Part shown: positions 24,523-33,413 of the stretch, piece after piece
Numbering within the stretch: position 1 is the stretch's first letter
Layout of the letters: each line of letters starts with the position of its first letter
From: GWE2-51-13 sp942492825
Lineage (GTDB): Bacteria > Bacillota_I > Bacilli_A > Erysipelotrichales > Erysipelotrichaceae
DNA length: 64,000 nucleotides
NCBI GenBank assembly: GCA_942492825.1
Contig: OW818635.1
Location: 248,001-312,000, forward strand
Reading direction: 5' to 3'
Notes under the pieces: model-generated
Seen by the model: only the letters and a program-made list of their open reading frames with translations
Database searches by the model: none
What the model was told of the DNA's origin: nothing
Translations under genes and position numbers: made by a program

Positions 24523-25941
24523 ATGAAAAAACAACAAATCGGAATCGTCGGCATGGCGGTTATGGGTAAAAATCTTGCGCTCAACATCAGCGATCATGGC
24601 TTTTCCATCGCGGTTTTCAACCGTACAGTATCGACGGCGGAGGAAGTCGCCAAAGAGAATCCCAAAAAAGACATTGTGGTCGGGAAGTCCGCGCAAGTTT
24701 TCGTCGAAGCGTTGGAAAAACCACGCAAAATCATCCTGATGGTCAAAGCAGGCAAAGCGGTGGATGATACGATCGCCAATCTATTGCCTTATTTGGAGGA
24801 AGGGGATTTACTGATCGATGCGGGAAATTCGCATTATCTCGATACGATCCGACGCCAGAAAGAACTTGAAGCCAAGCAATTCCGTTTCATGGGAATGGGC
24901 GTATCCGGGGGTGAAGAAGGGGCGCGTCGCGGACCAGCCATCATGCCGGGCGGGAAATACGAGTCCTACTTACTAATTCAAGACGTACTTAAGGCGATCG
25001 CCGCCAAAGCGGAAGGGGAGCCTTGTACCAGCTATATCGGGAATGACGGAGCGGGTCACTACGTAAAAATGGTCCACAACGGAATCGAATACGGCGATAT
25101 GGAACTGATCTCGGAAGCCTACAGTATCTTAAAGAAACTCGGAGGTTTTACGAATCAAGAACTTGCGGAAATCTTTAAGAAATGGAATCATGGCGTCTTA
25201 GAGAGTTATCTGATTGAAATCACCGCGTTGATTTTAAAGGAAAAGGATGACTTTAGCGATAACGACTTGATCGATGTCATCAAAGACACCGCCGGACAAA
25301 AGGGTACCGGTATTTGGACAAGCAAGGAAGCGATGGACCTTGGGATCGACGTGTCGGTCATCTCGTCTGCCGTCAACTCACGGTTTATTTCCAGTATCGA
25401 TGTCCAGCGTGCGCAAGCGGCGAAACGTTTGACAGGTCCGAAAATTCAACCGACAACCGATCGCGATCGATTGGTGGATCAGGTGATGGCGGCTTTGTAT
25501 GCGTCGAAAATCGTATCGTATGCGCAAGGCTTCGCTTTATTAAAAGCAGCCGCCAAACAAAACAACTGGGAGTTGGATTATCAGGCGATTGCCAAGTTAT
25601 TCCGTGGCGGATGCATCATTCGGGCGAAATTCCTGAATCGCATCGCCGAAGCCTTTACCAACCAACCGCAGTTGGAGAATTTATTATTGGATGATCACTT
25701 CACACAAATCGTAACGCAGGCGCAGCAGGATTGGCGCGAAGTCGTCGGATTGGCGATCGCCAACGGAATCCCGGCCGGCGCGTTTGCGGCGGCGATTACG
25801 TATTACGATGCGTATCGCAGTGAACATTACCATACCAATCTCATTCAGGCGCAGCGTGATTTCTTCGGCGCCCATACCTATCAGCGACGTGACCGGGACG
25901 GATTCTTCCACCACGAATTTCCGGCGACCGAAAATGACTGA
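24523..25941 (+). CDS. gnd: 6-phosphogluconate dehydrogenase (decarboxylating)
   Basis: Gnd oxidises 6-phosphogluconate to ribulose-5-phosphate and CO2, making NADPH. The 472-residue protein has the N-terminal Rossmann motif GIVGMAVMGKNLALNI (usually GLAVMG, here with Met at one position), FMGMGVSGGEEGARRGPAIMPGG, the active-site segment GAGHYVKMVHNGIEYGDM and the C-terminal THTYQRRD. Start ATG 24523 follows AGAGGT. It overlaps zwf by eight bases, so the two oxidative pentose-phosphate dehydrogenases are coupled, in the order gnd then zwf. Confidence 0.97.
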   Translation: MKKQQIGIVGMAVMGKNLALNISDHGFSIAVFNRTVSTAEEVAKENPKKDIVVGKSAQVFVEALEKPRKIILMVKAGKAVDDTIANLLPYLEEGDLLIDAGNSHYLDTIRRQKELEAKQFRFMGMGVSGGEEGARRGPAIMPGGKYESYLLIQDVLKAIAAKAEGEPCTSYIGNDGAGHYVKMVHNGIEYGDMELISEAYSILKKLGGFTNQELAEIFKKWNHGVLESYLIEITALILKEKDDFSDNDLIDVIKDTAGQKGTGIWTSKEAMDLGIDVSVISSAVNSRFISSIDVQRAQAAKRLTGPKIQPTTDRDRLVDQVMAALYASKIVSYAQGFALLKAAAKQNNWELDYQAIAKLFRGGCIIRAKFLNRIAEAFTNQPQLENLLLDDHFTQIVTQAQQDWREVVGLAIANGIPAGAFAAAITYYDAYRSEHYHTNLIQAQRDFFGAHTYQRRDRDGFFHHEFPATEND

Positions 25942-27445
25942 CATCGCGAAAAAAACGGTCTTCACGATCTTCGGTTCGACCGGGGATCTTACCTATCGGA
26001 AACTTTTGCCCGCTTTCTATAATCTTTCATACCGCAAGAAGTTTTCCGATGATTTCGTCGTGCTCTGCGTCGGCCGCAAAGCCTATACCACCAAACAATA
26101 TCTGGAAATCACGAAACCTTGGCTTGAAAAAGGGATCCGCTTCAAATTCAACGATCCTGAGTTCGCATCGTTTGCGAAGCATGTCCGTTATGTTCAAATG
26201 GACATGACAAAGGCGAATGATTATCAAATATTGGATACCATCTATGAAGACCTCGACGCGTCCACCCACGTCTATTACCTTGCGGTCGCACCGGAGTTTT
26301 TCCAACCGATCGCCCAACATTTAAAAGATGCGGGAATCCTAAAAGCATCGCGGACGCATCGCGTCGTCGTCGAGAAACCTTTCGGAAAAGACCTTGCCAG
26401 TGCCCAAGCGATCAACATGAAACTAACTGAAATCTTCGGATCGCAGAATGTGTTCCGAATCGATCATTATCTCGGAAAAGAAATGATTCAAAACATCATG
26501 ACCCTACGGTTTGCGAACGGGATGTTCGAGTCGGTTTGGGACAAGGACCATATCGATTTCATCCAAATCAGCGCGACGGAAACCGTCGGTGTCGAAAATC
26601 GAGGTCCGTATTACGATCAAGCCGGTGCGCTACAAGACATGGTTCAAAACCACTTGTTTCAAATCCTTTCGTTGATTGCGATGGATGTGCCCAAAAGTTT
26701 GACCGCGAAGGATATCCAAGCGAAGCAGATCGATGTACTCAAGAACATCGAAGGCTTGGATGCGGAAGATGTTGCGAATAACTTGGTGTTAGGTCAATAT
26801 ACGCAAAGTCAGGATGGAAAACACATCGCATATCGAAACGAAGATAAAGTGGCGCCAAACTCGACCACCGAAACGTTTGCGGCCATGCAAGTCCGATTAA
26901 AAGATTCGAAATGGGAAGGGGTACCATTTTATATTCGCAGCGGGAAACGGATGCGTCAGCGCGCAACTTATGTGGTGATCGGATTTAAGCGTCCGTTGAA
27001 CGGACTGTTTGTCCAACAGAATCCTTCGCAGGATCTGCTTCTCATCAAAATCCAACCTGAAGAAGGGATTTATTTTCGGTTTAACGCAAAAAAACCCGGA
27101 TATGGAAGTGATATATCCAGGGTTTCCATGGATTTCTGTCAGTCCTGCAACTTCGACAACCGAATCAATACGCCGGAAGCGTACGAGCGACTTTTGGATG
27201 AAGCGATCGTTGGGGACGATACCTTGTTTACCTCTTGGCAACAAGTCGAAACGACGTGGCGATTCGCGCAAACGATCCGCAATGCGCGCGATGCGGGACA
27301 GATCAAACTCCATTTCTATGCGGCAGGTACGGATGGTCCGCTAGCCGCTCATGAACTGTTGGAATCGCAAAACAAACAACATCGTTGGATCGACTACGAG
27401 TTATCCGAAGGCAACGATGCGCTCAATCATTATCCGGAAGACTAA
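25934..27445 (+). CDS. zwf: Glucose-6-phosphate 1-dehydrogenase
   Basis: I set the start at ATG 25934 (TDIAKKTVFTIFGSTGDLTYRK), inside the last codons of gnd; upstream in-frame sequence belongs to gnd. Zwf oxidises glucose-6-phosphate to 6-phosphogluconolactone with NADP+. The 503-residue enzyme shows the dinucleotide motif FGSTGDLTYRKL, VVEKPFGKDL, and the substrate-binding RIDHYLGKE with His178. Lactonase (pgl) is not in the window. A terminator follows directly, ending the gnd-zwf transcript. Confidence 0.97.
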   Translation: MTDIAKKTVFTIFGSTGDLTYRKLLPAFYNLSYRKKFSDDFVVLCVGRKAYTTKQYLEITKPWLEKGIRFKFNDPEFASFAKHVRYVQMDMTKANDYQILDTIYEDLDASTHVYYLAVAPEFFQPIAQHLKDAGILKASRTHRVVVEKPFGKDLASAQAINMKLTEIFGSQNVFRIDHYLGKEMIQNIMTLRFANGMFESVWDKDHIDFIQISATETVGVENRGPYYDQAGALQDMVQNHLFQILSLIAMDVPKSLTAKDIQAKQIDVLKNIEGLDAEDVANNLVLGQYTQSQDGKHIAYRNEDKVAPNSTTETFAAMQVRLKDSKWEGVPFYIRSGKRMRQRATYVVIGFKRPLNGLFVQQNPSQDLLLIKIQPEEGIYFRFNAKKPGYGSDISRVSMDFCQSCNFDNRINTPEAYERLLDEAIVGDDTLFTSWQQVETTWRFAQTIRNARDAGQIKLHFYAAGTDGPLAAHELLESQNKQHRWIDYELSEGNDALNHYPED

Positions 27446-27447
27446 AG

Positions 27448-27468
27448 AAGAAGCATTGCTTCTTTTTT
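27448..27468 (+). terminator. Terminator after zwf
   Basis: AAGAAGC (27448-27454) and GCTTCTT (27458-27464) form a short stem with ATT loop followed by T. Confidence 0.7.
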
Positions 27469-27500
27469 ATAATCGGATACAATAAAATCGAGGTGGTACG

Positions 27501-28409
27501 ATGAAACAAAAACAAGGGATCGCATTGGCCGGAGGAGGAATCAAAGCCTTCGTACAAATCGGAGCACTCCGCTTCCTCGAAGAAAAAGGCGTCAAGTTTG
27601 ATTGTGTCGCAGGCACAAGCATGGGTTCGGTCATCGCTTCGTTGGTTGCGATCGGCGCCGACAGAGAGCAATTGACGAAGTCGATGTTTGCTTTGGAGAA
27701 GCACTTCATCGATAAAAAAATATTATTACGTCCGGATCTGCGTATCTTACCGTTTGCGAAAGACAAGTTGGACGGCTTTATCGATGCGGACATCGTCGAG
27801 AAGATGCTAGAGGACGAATTCCTAAAGTATGGTGTCGTATCGATCCAAGATGTCAAGACACCCTTAGCGATCACGGCGGTCGATTTGATCAGCGGAAAGC
27901 TCGTTGTTTTCACCAATGTCCCGCGCTACTTTACCAAGGATGACGATTTGATCGTGATATCCGACATCCCCTTGGCGCAAGCCATCCGCAGTTCCTGCTC
28001 GTTTCCGATGGTGTTCAACACGAAACGATTGGAAGGGATGCAATTGGTGGACGGGGGCGTCAAAATGAACTTACCGGTCTCGCTTTTACGCATGATGAAA
28101 TGCAAGATTGCGGTATCGATTTCGATGGATTCGAGTCAACCTTTCGAAGGGACGACGCGCATCAGCGAAGTCGCCATGCGTATTTTGGATTTGACCGCAT
28201 CCGACCAACAATCGCGAGCCAAACGCAACTCCAACTACAACCTCAATATCGACGCTTCGGACATTCAAATCTTCGATGTCGGAAAAGGGGACCAATTGGT
28301 TGCGCGCGGTTACACGCAAGCCTTGGAGTTGTGGCCGGAGATCGAAGCGGCGATGCGTCCCAAAAACGTTCTCGAAAGTCTAAAGGAAGAAATCACCAAA
28401 TACATCTAG
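27501..28409 (+). CDS. Patatin-like phospholipase/acyl hydrolase
   Basis: The 302-residue protein has the patatin pattern: oxyanion loop LAGGGIKAFVQIGAL, nucleophile elbow GTSMGS with Ser40, and the catalytic aspartate in LVDGGVKMNLPV (Asp184), which together form the Ser-Asp dyad. It has no signal peptide, so it should act in the cytosol or at the inner membrane face on lipids, like YchK/RssA-type proteins. ATG 27501 follows GAGGTGG. It is a single-gene unit between two hairpin terminators and converges on mutY. Confidence 0.9.
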   Translation: MKQKQGIALAGGGIKAFVQIGALRFLEEKGVKFDCVAGTSMGSVIASLVAIGADREQLTKSMFALEKHFIDKKILLRPDLRILPFAKDKLDGFIDADIVEKMLEDEFLKYGVVSIQDVKTPLAITAVDLISGKLVVFTNVPRYFTKDDDLIVISDIPLAQAIRSSCSFPMVFNTKRLEGMQLVDGGVKMNLPVSLLRMMKCKIAVSISMDSSQPFEGTTRISEVAMRILDLTASDQQSRAKRNSNYNLNIDASDIQIFDVGKGDQLVARGYTQALELWPEIEAAMRPKNVLESLKEEITKYI

Positions 28410-28436
28410 GACCGATCATTGGATCGGTCCTTGTTT
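28409..28436 (+). terminator. Terminator after the patatin gene
   Basis: A perfect 9-bp stem (28409-28417 with 28422-28430, loop ATTG) followed by TTGTTTTT; it also overlaps the 3' end of mutY on the other strand. Confidence 0.85.
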
Positions 28437-29414
28437 TTGATAGAATTTGCGATGGGCGCTAATCATCGGCAGTTCGTTTAGCTCCGATTCGTTCACCCAA
28501 AGAATGGAATCATCTTGGAAATCCGCTCTCCCGACATAATACTCGGTCATCCATACCTTATGACTAAAGACATGTTTCTGGGTACCGATTTTCCGGACGT
28601 CCGATATCATCGTTCGTTCGAGTTGATTCTTGACCGGGAAACGGTAGTATCCGTTCATCAAATTATCATCGTTCTGTTGGGTCAAAGCAATCTTGCCTTC
28701 ACTGTTTTTCAGAATGAAACAATCATACGTTTCGATCGGAACCGGAGCTTTGGCTTTTTTGATCGGATAATCCGCCGTTGTACGCTCTCGAAACGCGACA
28801 CACGAGTCTTGAAGCGGACAGTGCGCGCAATCCGGCGATTGAGGCGTACATACAAGCGCACCAAGTTCCATCATCGCTTGCGTGAAGAGATGCGGGGTCG
28901 AATCCATGATCCATGTTTTCATTCGAGTTTCGATATGTCTCTGGGCGGTCGAACCGGATATCTCTTCCGCAAGGGCATCCAATCGCGCCACGACCCGACA
29001 GACATTCCCGTCGATCGCCGGTACTTTTTCATCGTAAACAATCGATGCGATCGCAGCTGCCGTGTACGGTCCGATTCCCGGTAGGGTGAGGATTTTCTCA
29101 TAACTGTCATAGAAGACACCTTCATTATTTTCATACAAGTAGATCGCCGCTTTGTGTAGATTCCGGGCACGATTGTAATAACCGAGACCTTCCCACATTT
29201 TTAAAACATCTTGCGGATCCGCGAGCGCCAAGTCAGCAATCGTCGGCCATTTTGCCATCCAACGTTCAAAATAGGGCAACATGGTTTCGATTCGAGTTTG
29301 TTGCGCCATGATCTCCGACACCCAGACGGAATAGGGGTTACGGTTTTTTCGAAAGGGGAGATCCCGCTTGTTTTTCAGATACCACTCTTCAAGTTGAATG
29401 ACTATTTTTTCCAT
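28416..29414 (-). CDS. mutY: Adenine DNA glycosylase MutY
   Basis: MutY removes adenine mispaired with 8-oxoguanine. I chose ATG 29414 (EKIVIQLEEWYLKNKRDLPFR); the frame is open to 29471. The protein contains SEIMAQQTRIETMLPYF, helix-hairpin-helix LPGIGPYTAAAI, catalytic-region IDGNVCRVVARL, and a 4Fe-4S loop C-x6-C-x2-C-x5-C (CTPQSPDCAHCPLQDSC), then a NUDIX-like C-terminal domain. No ribosome site precedes the ATG; instead TATAAT (29421-29426 on the minus strand) sits where transcription would start at about the A of ATG, so a leaderless mRNA is possible. Confidence 0.94.
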   Translation of the reverse strand: MEKIVIQLEEWYLKNKRDLPFRKNRNPYSVWVSEIMAQQTRIETMLPYFERWMAKWPTIADLALADPQDVLKMWEGLGYYNRARNLHKAAIYLYENNEGVFYDSYEKILTLPGIGPYTAAAIASIVYDEKVPAIDGNVCRVVARLDALAEEISGSTAQRHIETRMKTWIMDSTPHLFTQAMMELGALVCTPQSPDCAHCPLQDSCVAFRERTTADYPIKKAKAPVPIETYDCFILKNSEGKIALTQQNDDNLMNGYYRFPVKNQLERTMISDVRKIGTQKHVFSHKVWMTEYYVGRADFQDDSILWVNESELNELPMISAHRKFYQKQGPIQ

Positions 29415-29435
29415 GCGACCATTATACCATGACAA

Positions 29436-29457
29436 TAAAAAGCGAGTTGCCTCGCTT
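29436..29457 (-). terminator. Terminator of the amino-acid ABC operon (minus strand)
   Basis: On the minus strand AAGCGAG and CTCGCTT pair around GCAA and run into TTTA, ten bases after the ATPase stop codon and just before mutY. Confidence 0.78.
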
Positions 29458-29467
29458 GTGTGATCTG

Positions 29468-30151
29468 TCAATTTTTACTGAAATATTCCGACGCGCTTCC
29501 GTCATAGACAAGCGATCCGTCGCTTAACTCGATTACCCGTTGACACATCGCCTTGGCGAAAGGCAGATCATGAGTGATCAAGATCAAGGTCAAACCACGT
29601 TGGTGGAGATCCTTGAGAAGTTCTTCGACTTTCTTGGTATTCTCTTTATCCAATGCGGAAGTCGGTTCGTCGATCAACAAGATCTTCGGATCAAGCACCA
29701 AGGCTCGTGCGATCGCGATGCGTTGTTGCTGGCCGCCGGAACATTGATGCGGAAATTTCGTCAATTGATCGCCCAAGCCCAAAACTTCAAGCAAACGCGA
29801 AGCGATTTGGATGCACTCGGATTTCGGTTTTCCGCTCCGCAGTTTCAACGGCATGACCAGATTGTCCAAAACGGTCAAATGCGGGAACAGGTTGAACTGT
29901 TGGAAAACGACGCCGAGTTCTTTCGTACCGACCGAAGTTTTCTTCGATTTGCCAAACGCCGGTTTTCCTTCGATACGGTATTCACCGGCGTCCGGCACCA
30001 ATAATCCGCTCAGTATCTTCAACAGCGTGGTTTTCCCGCTACCGCTCAAACCTAAAATCCCGATGATTTCCCCTTCATTGACATCAAATCCGATGTCTTT
30101 GAGGATCGGTTGGCGATCATAAGCGTAACGTATGTTTCTGAGTTCTAGCAT
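29468..30151 (-). CDS. Polar amino-acid ABC transporter, ATP-binding protein
   Basis: The 227-residue ATPase is of the GlnQ/HisP type: Walker A GLSGSGKTT (about 35-43), Q-loop VVFQQFNLFPH, signature CSGGQQQRIAIARAL, Walker B ILLIDEPTSALD and the switch ITHD. It lies seven bases after the permease gene and forms the third cistron of an import operon (binding protein, permease, ATPase). It powers uptake of a polar amino acid; the exact substrate cannot be told from the ATPase. Confidence 0.92.
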   Translation of the reverse strand: MLELRNIRYAYDRQPILKDIGFDVNEGEIIGILGLSGSGKTTLLKILSGLLVPDAGEYRIEGKPAFGKSKKTSVGTKELGVVFQQFNLFPHLTVLDNLVMPLKLRSGKPKSECIQIASRLLEVLGLGDQLTKFPHQCSGGQQQRIAIARALVLDPKILLIDEPTSALDKENTKKVEELLKDLHQRGLTLILITHDLPFAKAMCQRVIELSDGSLVYDGSASEYFSKN

Positions 30152-30158
30152 ATTTCAC

Positions 30159-30800
30159 CTACAGTTGTTTCAAGTACGTCTTTTCCAGCCGTTTACCGAC
30201 CAGAACGACCGCAAAGCTAAACATCAAATAAAACAAACCTGCGATCACCAACGCATCGACCCGTAGATCTTGCGCCACGATTTCTTTTGCGTTACGCAAC
30301 ATTTCGCCGATCGCGATGGCGGCCAAGAGGGAAGTGTCCTTGACCAGGGTGATCGCTTCGTTGATCAACGGCAGTAGTGTGTTGCGGAACATCTGAGGAA
30401 GAATGATTCGTAAGATGATGTCGGTTTTCTTTAAGCCTAATACCTGACCGGCATCCCATTGTCCTTTCGGGATAATCGCTAATCCGCTACGGAAGATTTC
30501 GGCGAAGTATGCCGCGTAATTGATGACGAAGGTGGCGACTCCGGCCACCAATCGGTCCATCCGCATCGGGATCAACATCGGAATCCCGTACATCGTCACA
30601 TAGAGCTGAAGCAAGAGCGGCGTTCCCCGGATGATCCAGGTGAAGACACCGATGATCGGACGTGCCGGCTTTACCATATCCGCCACCAAACCGATCGCCA
30701 AACCCAAGGGCAAGGCAAGCGCCATCGTCAAGAAGTAGACGAGTAACGACGTCTTAAACCCATTCGCGATGACCGGGAGAATTTCTAGCCAATATTGCAT
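30159..30800 (-). CDS. Polar amino-acid ABC transporter, permease
   Basis: The 213-residue protein has five hydrophobic helices and the His/Glu/Gln-type signature: LPVIANGFKTSL at the N-terminus, a GLKKTDIILRIILPQ EAA loop near residue 125 that contacts the ATPase, and VKDTSLLAAIAIGEM. It starts one base after the stop of the lipoprotein gene and ends seven bases before the ATPase, so the three are co-transcribed and partly coupled. Confidence 0.93.
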   Translation of the reverse strand: MQYWLEILPVIANGFKTSLLVYFLTMALALPLGLAIGLVADMVKPARPIIGVFTWIIRGTPLLLQLYVTMYGIPMLIPMRMDRLVAGVATFVINYAAYFAEIFRSGLAIIPKGQWDAGQVLGLKKTDIILRIILPQMFRNTLLPLINEAITLVKDTSLLAAIAIGEMLRNAKEIVAQDLRVDALVIAGLFYLMFSFAVVLVGKRLEKTYLKQL

Positions 30801-30801
30801 A

Positions 30802-31584
30802 TCAGCGTAGCAACAAATCTTCGCCGAACCACTTTAACGAAATCGTCGATCCAGTCCCGTCCGATGCGATGTCATCGATGATTTCATCGATCTTGTCACG
30901 CAACGCAACGTCTTCCAAACGGAAACCGATGCCATAGTTTTCGGAATTGAAGACTTCTTGCGCGATCCGATAGTTGGAGGTGTCTTTCGAAACCGCATAA
31001 CGGGCGAAGATCTCATCCGCGACGATCGCATCGATCGCACCGGACTTAAGTGCGAGGGTCGCTTCGGTTACGCTGGTGAATTTCACCATTTCATCCAATT
31101 GCGCAAAGACCGCGTTTTTCTCCAAGGCATCTTGCCCTGAACTCTTCAATTCGACCCCGACCTTTAATCCTGAAAGGGCGGCGATCGTATCGACGTTCGA
31201 GTCTGTCAAGGTCAAAATAACGATCCGATTGTCGAAGTAAGGTTTCGAGAAAAGAATCTCTTCTTTTCGTTCTTCGGTAATCGTTAAGCCATTCCAAATC
31301 ACGTCGATGTTTTTATTGTTGAGTTCGAGAACTTTGGAATCCCAGTCGATGTATTGAAACTCGACGTCGATGTCCATCCGTTTTGCGACTTCTTTGGCGA
31401 TATCGATGTCAAATCCCGTGGTCACGCCATTCTCGGTGAATCCAAGCGGGGGATATTCGGTATAACCGACGATCAGCTTTCCTTTGTCCATCACATCGGT
31501 CAGACTCGTGTCTTTGTCGGAAGCGGCCGAACAGCCGCTAAGGATCATAACGAGGATGAGTATAAGTGCGAAATATCTTTTCAT
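30802..31584 (-). CDS. Polar amino-acid ABC transporter, substrate-binding lipoprotein
   Basis: The 260-residue protein has a lipoprotein signal with lipobox LSGC (Cys18), then a type II periplasmic-binding fold: GKLIVGYTEYPPLGF, GFDIDIAKEVAKRM, NNKNIDVIWNGLTITEERKE, FSKPYF and IGFRLED. It would sit on the outer face of the membrane and deliver an amino acid to the permease. Promoter sequences and a 13-base palindrome lie 30-58 bases upstream, next to a TrpR-like regulator gene. Confidence 0.93.
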   Translation of the reverse strand: MKRYFALILILVMILSGCSAASDKDTSLTDVMDKGKLIVGYTEYPPLGFTENGVTTGFDIDIAKEVAKRMDIDVEFQYIDWDSKVLELNNKNIDVIWNGLTITEERKEEILFSKPYFDNRIVILTLTDSNVDTIAALSGLKVGVELKSSGQDALEKNAVFAQLDEMVKFTSVTEATLALKSGAIDAIVADEIFARYAVSKDTSNYRIAQEVFNSENYGIGFRLEDVALRDKIDEIIDDIASDGTGSTISLKWFGEDLLLR

Positions 31585-31613
31585 AAGGGTACCTGCTTTC
31601 TTAGTATGCGGTT

Positions 31614-31642
31614 ATTATACTTTAACACTTTAATAAAGTAAA
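31614..31642 (-). promoter_or_regulatory. Promoter of the amino-acid ABC operon with embedded palindrome
   Basis: On the minus strand TTTACT (31642-31637), a 17-base spacer and TATAAT (31619-31614). The palindrome ACTTTA-A-TAAAGT (31627-31639, plus-strand view) covers most of the spacer and part of the -35, a classic repressor position. Confidence 0.72.
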
Positions 31643-31652
31643 GAGATAAAGT

Positions 31653-31680
31653 AAAAAAAAGAACGATTATTTTTTCGTTC
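31653..31680 (-). terminator. Terminator after the TrpR-like regulator gene
   Basis: GAACGA (31661-31666) pairs with TCGTTC (31675-31680) and is followed on the minus strand by eight T (31660-31653). Confidence 0.78.
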
Positions 31681-31951
31681 TTTCAAGCATCATGCGATAG
31701 CCGCCCTCGCCGTGTTGTAGGCAACGGTTCACACGCGAAATCGTCGCGCTGCTCATCTTTGTCTTATGTTCGATCGTTTCGTATGTTTCACCATGTAGTA
31801 AAAGCTCGGCGACTTCCAAGCGATCGCGCATGTCGGTGATCTCACCGATCGTACAAAGATCGTCGAAGAAGGTGTAACACTCTTCGATCGTTTCAAGCTG
31901 AAGGATCGTTTCGAATAAACGATCGAATTTTTTATCTTGACGTATTGCCAT
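31667..31951 (-). CDS. YerC/YecD-type TrpR-like transcription regulator
   Basis: The 94-residue helical protein matches the YerC family of TrpR-fold regulators: FETILQLETIEECYTFFDDLCTIGEI, then MRDRLEVAELLLHGETYETI and the helix-turn-helix KTKMSSATISRVNRCL with a glycine tail HGEGGYR. It binds DNA as a dimer; whether it senses an amino acid is not known for the family. Start ATG 31951 follows AGAGGT. It is directly upstream of, and on the same strand as, the amino-acid ABC operon but separated by a terminator and a new promoter, so it may regulate that operon. Confidence 0.9.
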   Translation of the reverse strand: MAIRQDKKFDRLFETILQLETIEECYTFFDDLCTIGEITDMRDRLEVAELLLHGETYETIEHKTKMSSATISRVNRCLQHGEGGYRMMLERTKK

Positions 31952-32058
31952 ATCATTACCTCTGACTTTAGTATATCAAAGTAACGACGGAAATCCAAGA
32001 GAATCGGGAAGTTGTAAGCAAGGATGAAAACGGCTAAAATAGACAGGGAGGTGAGATC

Positions 32059-33342
32059 ATGCTACGCGAACGCATCAAATCGGTTTCGGTCGTCTTATAT
32101 GGGCTGATCATCCTCTTGCTTGGGACAATTTTGCTTTTCGAAACGCAAAGCGTTTTAGACCTCTTTTACACCTTGAATCTTATCTTGATATCCGGTTTAA
32201 GTTTGGTCCGCATCTTAACCGGATTCCTTGAAAAGGATCCGCACAAACGCAAAGACGGAATCCTTAACGGCACGTTCATTTTTCTGATATGGTTGATATT
32301 GTTTAACTTTCCCGTCGTATTTGAAGCGGCTATTCCGTTTATTTACGGACTTTGGGCGCTCTTAAACGCTGTCGTCAAATACATCACATGGTATAACTTT
32401 AGAGTCGACCGGGTCGGAAATCGCGTCTGGGCGTTTATCGATGCTTCGATTACATTCATGTTTGCGATGGTCCTAATACTGGATCCTTTACCGGGATTAT
32501 TGCGTTTAACGTATGTGGCGGCCGCCTATTTGATTTCTTACGGACTACTACAACTACTTTCGGGGATCAACCTTTTATTGAACGATGCCATTCGGGATCG
32601 ATTTAAAATCTATCTTCACTTTCCCTTACCGATGTTTATCGCCATGATCTTACCCTCACGCGCTTATCGCAACCTTCATAAACCTTCGGCTAAAGATATA
32701 CTCTTTCAGGATCAAGTGACTTCGAAACAAGCGCATGACGAGTTGGAGATATTCATTCATCTCAAAGAAGACCGGCGTGAATCGTTCGGTCATGTGGATA
32801 TCAGTTTCCGCGACTTTGTCTTTTCTTATGGTCTCCACGATCCGCTACACCGCAGAATCAACGGGACATATGGGGATGGGGTATTGATCCAAGCTGATCG
32901 CAAGAAATTCATCGAATATTCGATCGATGGGGAGAAGAAGACGATCGTCGCTTTTACCTTAAAACTTACGGAGGATCAAATCGTCCTCATGGAAAAACGC
33001 GTTATCGAACTCTTGTCACGGACAACACCGTGGTATCCGCGTGGCGTAACCGATCCAGAGTGTAATGATTACGCGTCTCGGATTTGGCGGAATACCGATG
33101 CCCAATTCTATAAATTTTCAGAAGGTTTATTCAAAACCTACTTCTTTGTGAGTACGAATTGCGTCCTTTTGGTCGATTATTTCGTCCATTTCAAGGGGCT
33201 GGAGCTTATCCGTTTGAACGGATTGATCACGCCGGGAAGCTATTTCAACTTTCTAAATGAGGCATATCAGCGTAAAGCACCGATCGTCACACGTAGGATT
33301 GTGTACGAAAAAGTGAAAAAGAACGCAATGAATAGGCCATAA
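32059..33342 (+). CDS. DUF308/HdeD-like membrane protein with possible permuted NlpC/P60-like C-terminal domain
   Basis: ATG 32059 follows AGGGAGGTGAG. The 427-residue protein starts with six or more hydrophobic helices (about 10-200) resembling HdeD/DUF308 proteins. The C-terminal half is soluble: GHVDISF with His245, then TYGDGVLIQ, a PWYPRGVTDPECNDY segment, and TNCVLLVD with Cys368. A histidine on an early strand and a cysteine at the start of a later helix, in the order His-then-Cys, is the order of permuted NlpC/P60 (papain-like) domains such as DUF4105 and YiiX types. I infer a possible membrane-tethered hydrolase; this is not certain. Confidence 0.55.
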   Translation: MLRERIKSVSVVLYGLIILLLGTILLFETQSVLDLFYTLNLILISGLSLVRILTGFLEKDPHKRKDGILNGTFIFLIWLILFNFPVVFEAAIPFIYGLWALLNAVVKYITWYNFRVDRVGNRVWAFIDASITFMFAMVLILDPLPGLLRLTYVAAAYLISYGLLQLLSGINLLLNDAIRDRFKIYLHFPLPMFIAMILPSRAYRNLHKPSAKDILFQDQVTSKQAHDELEIFIHLKEDRRESFGHVDISFRDFVFSYGLHDPLHRRINGTYGDGVLIQADRKKFIEYSIDGEKKTIVAFTLKLTEDQIVLMEKRVIELLSRTTPWYPRGVTDPECNDYASRIWRNTDAQFYKFSEGLFKTYFFVSTNCVLLVDYFVHFKGLELIRLNGLITPGSYFNFLNEAYQRKAPIVTRRIVYEKVKKNAMNRP

Positions 33343-33413
33343 CTATTACTTTTTATCTTGTAGCCCTTGATTTTGACGCTTATAATGAAATCACGAGATG
33401 GTTAGGTGAGCGT

